Source: JBMNTU01 sp050945895 (GTDB taxonomy: Bacteria > Bacillota > Clostridia > Christensenellales > Christensenellaceae). From it: a stretch of 57,201 nucleotides of DNA. The notes under the pieces were generated by a model. It saw only the letters and a list, made by a program, of their open reading frames with translations, ran no database searches and was not told the DNA's origin. The position numbers were made by a program, and so were the translations under genes. Positions 52,088-57,201 of the stretch are shown here, piece by piece; within the stretch, counting starts at the first letter, position 1; the number at the start of each line of letters is the position of its first letter. The DNA lies in contig JBMNTU010000001.1 of assembly GCA_050945895.1 (NCBI GenBank), positions 1 to 57,201 of the forward strand. The letters are read 5' to 3'.

Positions 52088-52876
52088 CTACCCTGTCATC
52101 GTGGCGAACATCCTGTCGAACCCCACATACATCTGGTCAAATATATATGTCGTAAACGGTACATAGATGGGCATGACCGCAAACATAACAATAAACCCTA
52201 AAATCACCTTCATCGGCATACCAATGGAAAAAGCATTCATCTGCGGCACAACGCGCATCAAAATGCCCAAGCATGCCTCACCCAAAAGACCAGAGCCAAT
52301 AATAGGCATCGCCACAATAGCAGCCAATACAAACGCCTCCACAAAAAGCTCGGCCGCCACCAGCCCAATGGCCGGGTTAAACGTCACGCTTCCAATGGGC
52401 ATCTTTATAACGGAAGCGTACATGATCTGTACCAGCTTGTGGTGCCCGTCCACCATAAAGAACACCACCAGCATGATGATATTATAAAAGTTTCCCGTCA
52501 TCGGTATGGAGAGATTGCTCTGGACGTCAAACACGTTAACCATACCAAAGCCCATCTGCATATCGATCATCTGCCCTGCCGTAAACGTCAGCGTAAAAAA
52601 CAGGTTGAGCACATATCCAAACACCACCCCAAACAGCAGTTCCTTTACACACAGCAGGATATAAATAAAAATATCGTCGCCGTAGCTAATGGGCGCAAGC
52701 TCGGGTATTCCCGTATAAAACAGCAATGCAATACATGCGCAATAACCGATCTTTACGGTATTCGGTATGTTCCGCCGTCCAAAAATCGGGGAAGAAAATA
52801 TCAGCCCCGATACCCGCAGGAACAAAAGCAAAAAGTAATCCCAGTTATAAACAAGCGCAGTAATGAGCGTATCCAT
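52088..52876 (-). CDS. fliR: Flagellar export gate protein FliR
   Basis: Membrane protein of 262 residues with about six helices. Motifs include LRVSGLIFSSPIFGRRNIPNTVKIG at the N-terminus and GLLGEACLGILMRVVPQMNAFSIGMPMKVILGF near the C-terminus. Forms the FliPQR core channel. Two bases separate it from fliQ, so translation is coupled. Confidence 0.96.
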   Translation of the reverse strand: MDTLITALVYNWDYFLLLFLRVSGLIFSSPIFGRRNIPNTVKIGYCACIALLFYTGIPELAPISYGDDIFIYILLCVKELLFGVVFGYVLNLFFTLTFTAGQMIDMQMGFGMVNVFDVQSNLSIPMTGNFYNIIMLVVFFMVDGHHKLVQIMYASVIKMPIGSVTFNPAIGLVAAELFVEAFVLAAIVAMPIIGSGLLGEACLGILMRVVPQMNAFSIGMPMKVILGFIVMFAVMPIYVPFTTYIFDQMYVGFDRMFATMTG

Positions 52877-52878
52877 AG

Positions 52879-53121
52879 CTACGTCGCAATCATCAGCGCA
52901 TAATCGTACATGCGCTGGGCAAATTCCGTCAGGTTAGAGAGCATCATTCCGCCAAAAATCAACAACGCCAAAAGTATGCCGACAATTTTGGGAACAAATG
53001 TCAGCGTCTGCTCGTTCACCTGTGTCGCCGCCTGGAATATAGAAATTACCACGCCAATAATCAGGCCGATGCCAATCGGCGGCAAAGATACGACCAGTAC
53101 CGTACCAATCGCATCCTGCAT
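52879..53121 (-). CDS. fliQ: Flagellar export gate protein FliQ (start codon uncertain)
   Basis: Two-helix core channel subunit: IGLIIGVVISIFQAATQVNEQTLTFVPKI and LLALLIFGGMM are diagnostic. From the first ATG it has 80 residues and lacks about nine residues usually found at the FliQ N-terminus. The same frame is open upstream and reads IIEQATVISV before that Met, which resembles the normal FliQ start, with no ATG, GTG or TTG in it before a stop at 53158-53160. An ATT at 53148 (or 53151), about ten bases after AAGGAG, would give the normal 89-90 residues. I report the ATG but think the ATT may be used, or that the base is a mutation or error. Confidence 0.88.
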   Translation of the reverse strand: MQDAIGTVLVVSLPPIGIGLIIGVVISIFQAATQVNEQTLTFVPKIVGILLALLIFGGMMLSNLTEFAQRMYDYALMIAT

Positions 53122-53161
53122 AACAGATATAACTGTTGCTTGCTCAATAATGGCCCATCAA

Positions 53162-53167
53162 CTCCTT
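53162..53167 (-). promoter_or_regulatory. Ribosome binding site upstream of fliQ
   Basis: AAGGAG on the minus strand. It is about 40 bases from the first ATG of fliQ but ten bases from the in-frame ATT at 53151, which argues that translation begins at ATT. It lies just downstream of the inverted repeat at 53174-53200. Confidence 0.6.
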
Positions 53168-53173
53168 GGTTTT

Positions 53174-53200
53174 GCGTGTATTATCATGCGTAATACACGC
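53174..53200. repeat. Perfect 10-bp inverted repeat in the fliP-fliQ gap
   Basis: GCGTGTATTA, a 7-base loop and TAATACACGC form a perfect 10-bp stem. No T-tract follows on either strand, so it is not a standard terminator. It ends six bases before the fliQ SD. In an operon with almost no gaps this 122-base spacer is unusual; a role in mRNA processing or in fliQ translation is possible. Confidence 0.7.
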
Positions 53201-53243
53201 GAGAAAATCCCTTTGCTATCACGCATTACCCGCTACAGCGCAG

Positions 53244-54059
53244 CTATCCGAAGCTCGTCAGCAGCGTTTGCATCGTCAGCGTCCATCCGTCTACCAATAT
53301 AAACAGCAATACCTTAAACGGCAGCGAAATAACGATAGGTGGAAGCATCATCATACCCATTGCCATCAACGTAGACGCAACCACCATATCAATAACGATA
53401 AACGGAATATAAATAAAGAACCCGATTTGGAACCCCCGCTTAAGCTCACTTGTAATAAATGCGGGAATAATCGTCATAATCGGAATCTCATCCAGCGTTT
53501 CTACAGGCTCCATCTCGGAAAAACTCATAAACATCTCAAGGTCGGCTTTGTATGTCTGGCGCAGCATAAACTCCCGAATGGGCGCCTCCGCTGCATCCAT
53601 TGCCTCATCAAACGTTATTTCCTCCGCAATATACGGGTCAATCGCCTCTTCCTTCACCGTCGTCAAAACCGGCGACATTGCAAAAAACGTCAGGAAAATA
53701 GCCAGCGCTACCAGTACCTGATTGGGCGGCATTTGCTGCAACCCCATTGCATTTCTGGTAAACGAAAGCACAAGGATAATGCGCACAAAGCCCGTCATCA
53801 TCATCAAAATTGCCGGCGCAATACTTAAAATCGTAAGCAGGCCAACCAGCTGCAAGCTTTGCGAGCGGCTTCCTAAGAGCTGGGCCAAAGGCCCGGCGTC
53901 ATCATCGCCGATCGCGTCACCCTCTGCATCCGCACAACCGCCCAGCACTGCTACGCAAAGTACTAAAACCAAAATAAAAACAGCTATTTTAGCAAATTTT
54001 CTCTTTGTCGATTTAGATTTGCCAACCCTCTTGCTTTTCAATACTACTGCTGCCCCCAC
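53244..54059 (-). CDS. fliP: Flagellar export gate protein FliP with lipobox-like signal peptide
   Basis: Core export channel subunit of 271 residues: SLQLVGLLTILSIAPAILMMMTGFVRIILVLSFTRNAMG and MPPNQVLVALAIFLTFFAMSP at the first helices, and GFFIYIPFIVIDMVVASTLMAMGMMMLPP near the end. A basic N-terminus and hydrophobic stretch (FAKIAVFILVLVLCVAVLGGC) precede it, ending in a Leu-Gly-Gly-Cys that fits a lenient lipobox, followed by an acidic segment. FliP normally has a cleaved signal peptide; a lipid-anchored form would be unusual. Start GTG 54059 has AGGGGA nearby; an internal TTG after seven codons is an alternative. Confidence 0.94.
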   Translation of the reverse strand: MGAAVVLKSKRVGKSKSTKRKFAKIAVFILVLVLCVAVLGGCADAEGDAIGDDDAGPLAQLLGSRSQSLQLVGLLTILSIAPAILMMMTGFVRIILVLSFTRNAMGLQQMPPNQVLVALAIFLTFFAMSPVLTTVKEEAIDPYIAEEITFDEAMDAAEAPIREFMLRQTYKADLEMFMSFSEMEPVETLDEIPIMTIIPAFITSELKRGFQIGFFIYIPFIVIDMVVASTLMAMGMMMLPPIVISLPFKVLLFILVDGWTLTMQTLLTSFG

Positions 54060-54085
54060 AAGCGTCCCCTACCCAAAAGGCCGCT

Positions 54086-54574
54086 TCATCCTTCCTTCCG
54101 GCCACCGTTTTCTCCTTCGGCGTCCTCCTCTTGCTGTATCCTTTTTCCCAGTTCGCTTTCAAACGTTCCGGGCTCGCTTTTTTTCCACTCCCGCTTAAAA
54201 AACCTTTTGCGAAAACCGTCTCCCCGCTCCTTGGCCTGCATTTTAAAATTATCTGCAAAGCGCCTCCAAAAGCTATCCGGCTCAGCTGCCTCAACATCAC
54301 AAGAGGCGGCAGGGTTACCATTCGAATCCTCCGCCTCATCAATATCTTCCATATGCTCTACTACAGTTTCGGGAGCAGGCACCTTATCGAGCAGGCGTAT
54401 CTCCTGGCCGGTCGTGCTCATCAGGTAATACTTCCCCTGAAATTCAACCACCATAAGTGTCTTGTCACGGTCCACCGCAACCCTGTCCACAATCGCCAGC
54501 AAACGTTCTTCCCCATCCTTAGAGAAGAACGTCGCCTTCAGGTTTGCTTTTAGGCGCGTTTTTGGTGGACACAC
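54086..54574 (-). CDS. fliO: FliO cytoplasmic part (second frame of a split fliO)
   Basis: Contains the conserved FliO domain: ERLLAIVDRVAVDRDKTLMVV then FQGKYYLMSTTGQEIRLLD, which matches FliO/FliZ proteins that assist FliP assembly. A long acidic and basic tail rich in Glu, Lys and Arg follows (about residues 60-162). The open frame begins at a GTG with no good ribosome binding site, 56 bases inside the upstream frame that encodes the FliO-like membrane helix. Together the two frames have the layout of a normal FliO. The switch needs a +1 shift (or one base fewer) near the A7 tract at 54576-54582. Confidence 0.75.
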   Translation of the reverse strand: MCPPKTRLKANLKATFFSKDGEERLLAIVDRVAVDRDKTLMVVEFQGKYYLMSTTGQEIRLLDKVPAPETVVEHMEDIDEAEDSNGNPAASCDVEAAEPDSFWRRFADNFKMQAKERGDGFRKRFFKREWKKSEPGTFESELGKRIQQEEDAEGENGGRKEG

Positions 54575-54704
54575 CTTTTTTTAGCCTGCGCTGCGTAATA
54601 TACTTTGTCAAAAAATACAGCGCCAGTACAATAATAACCAAGTAAACGATGACAACAATAATATTCCTCGCATCCACCGGTGCGGCTAGCTGTTCGTCTA
54701 CCAT
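54519..54704 (-). CDS. fliO: FliO N-terminal membrane part (first frame of a split fliO)
   Basis: A 61-residue frame with a short N-terminus, one membrane helix (IIVVIVYLVIIVLALYFLTKYI) and a basic segment (QRRLKKGVSTKNAPK), ending in LL. This is what FliO looks like before its cytoplasmic domain. Located between fliE and fliP, the fliO position. AGAGG lies about 11 bases before the ATG. If there is no frameshift it would be a separate small membrane peptide. Confidence 0.7.
   Translation of the reverse strand: MVDEQLAAPVDARNIIVVIVYLVIIVLALYFLTKYITQRRLKKGVSTKNAPKSKPEGDVLL
54576..54582 (-). promoter_or_regulatory. A7 tract, possible frameshift or slippage site in fliO
   Basis: The minus strand reads CT followed by seven As and GG. 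In the first frame the codons are CTA AAA AAA GGT. Losing one A, by transcriptional slippage or a sequencing error, would join the two fliO frames. A -1 ribosomal shift would instead hit a stop after eight codons. Confidence 0.45.
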
Positions 54705-54719
54705 TGGCCAATCATCCTC

Positions 54720-55022
54720 TTATACCTGCATATTCATGATATTATTATATGCATCGATTACTTTATTGCGTACTTCAATAACCATATTCAGCGCCAGTTC
54801 AGATTTTGTGCTGTTAATCATCACCTGCGCGATATTATCAACGTCGCCCGTCAAAAGCGCCTCCGTGTCTTCAACCGTTACGGCATACAAATCGTCCGCA
54901 TCCCGAATCGCATCCGTCAGCATATTTTTGAAGGACTCGCCCTCCGCGCCGCCAACACTGCTATTTTTTGTAAGCCCGCCGGCAAAACCAGGCGTACTGC
55001 CAATTCCACTTACTGTATTCAT
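54720..55022 (-). CDS. fliE: Flagellar hook-basal body complex protein FliE
   Basis: Small 100-residue protein joining the MS ring to the rod. The C-terminal half is diagnostic: ESFKNMLTDAIRDADDLYAVTVEDTEALLTGDVDNIAQVMINSTKSELALNMVIEVRNKVIDAYNNIMNMQV region. The gly-rich N-terminus is normal. Standard order flgB-flgC-fliE. Confidence 0.95.
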   Translation of the reverse strand: MNTVSGIGSTPGFAGGLTKNSSVGGAEGESFKNMLTDAIRDADDLYAVTVEDTEALLTGDVDNIAQVMINSTKSELALNMVIEVRNKVIDAYNNIMNMQV

Positions 55023-55048
55023 TCGTCCCTATCCCTTCCCAGTCTTAT

Positions 55049-55486
55049 CTATTTTCCAATTTCAAGCGCTTTCATGGCCATGCTCTTCACAGAATTCAAC
55101 ACTGTAATATTGGCTTCATACGACCGTGTAGAGCTCATCATGTCCACCATCTCGCGCGACAGCTCCACATTGGGCATTTGCACATACCCAAATTCATCCG
55201 CATCCGGATGGCTTGGGTTATAGTCCAGCGTAAACGGCGACTGGTCTTCCAAAATTTCCGTAACCCGTACACCTGTTCCGGCCGTGCCCGCAATCGAATG
55301 GTTGAGGCTGTCCGTAAAGGACATGTGCTCTTTTGCCTGAAAAATCACGTAACGCCTTCTGTAGGGCTCACCCTCGGCAGTGCGCGTTGTTTGTATGTTT
55401 GCTACGTTTTCCGCCACAACATCCATCCGAAGCCGCTGCGCCGTAAGCGCAGACGAAGTAATATCCATCGAACTTAAAAATGCCAT
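55049..55486 (-). CDS. flgC: Proximal rod protein FlgC
   Basis: Rod protein of 145 residues with N-terminal LRMDVVAENVANIQTTRTAEG and C-terminal YVQMPNVELSREMVDMMSSTRSYEANITVLNSVKSMAMKALEIGK features. The insertion EGEPYRRRYVIFQ is typical of FlgC. 20 bases after flgB. Confidence 0.96.
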   Translation of the reverse strand: MAFLSSMDITSSALTAQRLRMDVVAENVANIQTTRTAEGEPYRRRYVIFQAKEHMSFTDSLNHSIAGTAGTGVRVTEILEDQSPFTLDYNPSHPDADEFGYVQMPNVELSREMVDMMSSTRSYEANITVLNSVKSMAMKALEIGK

Positions 55487-55506
55487 TTTATCCCCCTTTT
55501 ATTCCG

Positions 55507-55905
55507 CTACTGACCTCTTATGGCCATGCGAAGCTGAGAAAATTGCCCATTCACTTTTTGAGTCAGCGTGTTATAGTAAATGACGTTTTTCGCAAAATCG
55601 GTTGTTTCCTTATCAATGTCCACATTGTTTCCGTCCATGCGCTCCGTCGTCTGCGATGTTGTAACCATCCCGTCCACGCTATCAAACTCAGACCCAATAA
55701 CCATATGTGTCCGGCGGGTGCGTTTTAAGCCAAAGTCATCCGCACCATTTCGGATTGCATCCTCAAAAAATCGTTCGAACTGAATCTCGGACGCTTTAAA
55801 ATCTGGCGTATCAACATTTGCGATATTATTTTGGATGATCTTGTTCCGTTTCCAGGATGCATTGACGCCGCGCGCCAGAAGGTCTACCCCACTAAAAATA
55901 TTCAT
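55507..55905 (-). CDS. flgB: Proximal rod protein FlgB
   Basis: Rod protein of 132 residues: RNKIIQNNIANVDTPDFKASEIQFE (about 20-45) is the family signature and the C-terminus has VDIDKETTDFAKNVIYYNTLTQKVNGQFSQL. First gene of the long early operon, about 110 bases after a sigma-A promoter. Confidence 0.96.
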   Translation of the reverse strand: MNIFSGVDLLARGVNASWKRNKIIQNNIANVDTPDFKASEIQFERFFEDAIRNGADDFGLKRTRRTHMVIGSEFDSVDGMVTTSQTTERMDGNNVDIDKETTDFAKNVIYYNTLTQKVNGQFSQLRMAIRGQ

Positions 55906-56019
55906 GCTGCTGCTCCTTCGCTCACCAGAGAGCCTCTCGTCCTCAGCCTCCCTGCCTCGCTACTGTCCATTCCCATAAAAAACCAGCATCCCTGCGTATA
56001 CGGTCAAAATATACTAAAT

Positions 56020-56048
56020 ATGTTACTGTACCAGCCGATATTTGTCAA
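56020..56048 (-). promoter_or_regulatory. Sigma-A promoter of the flgB-csrA operon
   Basis: On the minus strand TTGACA (56043-56048), a 17-base spacer and TAACAT (56020-56025). It lies between cheV and flgB and would drive about 30 genes to the terminator at 34.95 kb. Confidence 0.85.
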
Positions 56049-56073
56049 CTGAACAATTTGTAACAAAAACGTC

Positions 56074-57024
56074 CTACTGCGCTTCCGCCTGAAGCTCTCC
56101 ATGATGCTTTCCAAAAAGCTGGTGCACAATGGAAACCAACTTGGCAATCTCCGGCTTAGAAAGCTGTGCGTCTGCGCCGCAGTTGTTTCCCCTCAAAATC
56201 ATTTCGTCCGACAATATAGACGAGAATATAATGACCGGCAGGTGCTTTAAGTTGCGCTCCTCACGGATCAACTTAATCAGCCTGTAGCCGTCCATCTGCG
56301 GCATTTCAATATCTGTAATAACAAGCCGCACGTCATTATCAATCGCCACTTCGTCATCCTTGATGCTCTCCAGAAAATTCCACGCTTCCTGGCCGTTGTC
56401 AAACGTCCGTATGTTGTCAAACCCAGCCCGGTGCAGCGATTCCAACAGCATTCCCGTCAAAAAGCGGGAATCCTCCGCAATCAAGATCGGGTAATTTTTG
56501 TACTTGTCACCGGCGTATTCCTCTACCTCATCAAGCTGTATGCCTGTTTCCGGCGCAATTTCCGTAACAATCTTCTCAAAATCAAGTATGGTAATCAACC
56601 GGTTCTCAAACGAAGCCAATCCCGTAATGATTCCCTCCATACCACCGCTAACCGTCTTGTCAGGTTTTTCAATGTCCGCCCATGTAATCTTACGGATCCC
56701 CTCCACCGTGTGCACACGAAACGCCAGCTGCATCTGGTTGAAGTGTGTAACAATCAACAGATCCTTTTCCGCGTCGTGCTCGGGCGGTTCTGCAAGCCCC
56801 AGGTACTGCGGCAGGTTAATAACGGTAAGCACGGTGTCCCTCGGCTTAAAAACGCCCTCCACCGCAGGATGGGAATGCGGCATCGGTTTGATTTTCGTGA
56901 CCATCATAATCTCCAATATCTTGGCCACGTTAATACCAAACACGTCTCCGGAAATCGTAAATTCCACAATTTCCATTTCATTTGTGCCCGGCTCAATAAT
57001 TTCTTGCTTTTTAATCTCTTCCAT
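56074..57024 (-). CDS. cheV: Chemotaxis coupling protein CheV
   Basis: A CheW domain (residues 15-160; VFGINVAKILEIM, PHSHPAVEGVFKPRDTVLTVINL) joined to a receiver domain (175-305). The receiver has Glu184-Asp185, phospho-acceptor Asp238 in VITDIEMPQMDGY, and Lys290. CheV couples receptors to CheA and adapts them when phosphorylated. ATG 57024 has GGGGGA seven bases upstream; the longer frame starts before that SD. It has its own extended -10 promoter. Confidence 0.95.
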   Translation of the reverse strand: MEEIKKQEIIEPGTNEMEIVEFTISGDVFGINVAKILEIMMVTKIKPMPHSHPAVEGVFKPRDTVLTVINLPQYLGLAEPPEHDAEKDLLIVTHFNQMQLAFRVHTVEGIRKITWADIEKPDKTVSGGMEGIITGLASFENRLITILDFEKIVTEIAPETGIQLDEVEEYAGDKYKNYPILIAEDSRFLTGMLLESLHRAGFDNIRTFDNGQEAWNFLESIKDDEVAIDNDVRLVITDIEMPQMDGYRLIKLIREERNLKHLPVIIFSSILSDEMILRGNNCGADAQLSKPEIAKLVSIVHQLFGKHHGELQAEAQ

Positions 57025-57063
57025 GATCAGTCCCCCGCCACTCACAGATTTTCATTTACAGTA

Positions 57064-57091
57064 ATTATAGCATAAATCCATACAATGTAAC
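57064..57091 (-). promoter_or_regulatory. Sigma-A promoter of cheV (extended -10)
   Basis: On the minus strand GTTACA (57086-57091), a 16-base spacer and a perfect TATAAT (57064-57069) with TG one base before it. The start codon is about 40 bases downstream. Confidence 0.8.
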
Positions 57092-57201
57092 AGCAAAAGT
57101 TTATGTTTGTTAGTGTCAAGTAAACGTTGGCAAGCAAGAGCCTTTTACAAAAGATATAATGACATTTGTTTTTCGTATCTATGACAACATCATATCACTG
57201 A

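Noticed and set aside
54576..54582. Programmed -1 ribosomal frameshift in fliO, as in dnaX
   Set aside because: The A7 tract resembles such a site, but a -1 shift leads to a stop after eight codons. The needed shift is +1, so slippage, mutation or error is more likely.
1..57201. CRISPR arrays, tRNA or rRNA genes, insertion sequences, prophage
   Set aside because: Read for spaced repeats, tRNA cloverleaf ends, transposase motifs and integrase genes; none seen.

Overview
The window is a large flagellar and chemotaxis gene cluster from a Gram-positive bacterium of the Clostridia type. Supporting features are a FliY-type switch protein (FliN fused to CheC-like domains), CheC, CheD and CheV, the FliW-CsrA pair, FlgM with a YvyF-like zinc-ribbon protein, FlbD/SwrD, YlxF, YaaR and a CwlD-like amidase. 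There are no genes for the P and L rings (FlgI, FlgH). Non-ATG starts (TTG, GTG) with good ribosome binding sites are frequent. No flagellin gene or chemoreceptor lies in the window. I cannot name the species.

Nearly everything is on the minus strand, so transcription runs from high to low coordinates. (1) 57.0-56.1 kb: cheV with its own sigma-A promoter. (2) 55.9-35.0 kb: a long early operon behind a sigma-A promoter: flgB-flgC-fliE-fliO-fliP-fliQ-fliR-flhB-flhA-flhF-flhG-PilZ protein-sigD-DUF342 protein-small ORF-SwrB-like-flgF/flgG-yvyF-flgM-flgN-flgK-flgL-DUF6470-fliW-csrA, closed by a strong terminator. (3) 34.5-15.8 kb: a second operon behind a sigma-A promoter: cheC-cheD-cheY-cheA-cheW-fliF-fliG-fliH-fliI-fliJ-ylxF-fliK-flgD-flgE-flbD-motA-motB-fliL-fliM-fliY, also closed by a terminator. 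(4) 15.6-6.0 kb: smaller units: a receiver-less cheB with its own promoter, a YlqH (FlhB C-domain) gene on the plus strand divergent from a YlqG/FliK-like gene, an unusual cysteine-free papain-like protein, then fliD-fliS-fliT-yaaR-cheR-lytic transglycosylase behind a near-perfect sigma-28 promoter, with an extra promoter before cheR. (5) 6.0-2.1 kb: a TPP-riboswitch-controlled thiamine uptake operon (ykoE, a ThiY-like protein without signal peptide, ykoD, ykoC). (6) 1.9-0.3 kb: a CwlD-like amidase and, convergent on the plus strand, a CheW protein with a zinc-binding CZB domain inserted inside its fold. A promoter and a possible partial gene read out of the left end.

The promoters suggest a hierarchy. 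Sigma-A promoters drive the export apparatus, basal body, hook, motor and signalling genes. SigD, encoded in operon 2 and held by FlgM, would then turn on the filament cap and chaperone unit through the sigma-28 promoter at 11.45 kb. CsrA-FliW would couple flagellin level to translation. Signals reach the switch through CheA with three different couplers (CheW, CheV, CheW-CZB). CheY-P is removed by CheC and FliY, and adaptation uses CheR, CheD and an unregulated-looking CheB.

The most unusual points are the CheW-CZB insertion protein, fliO split over two frames at an A7 tract, fliQ apparently lacking a normal start codon where homology begins, FliL and FliP with lipobox-like signal peptides, CheB without a receiver, internally duplicated FliD and FlgL, a cysteine-less papain-like protein in a flagellar locus, and a signal-less ThiY protein in an ECF-type thiamine operon.
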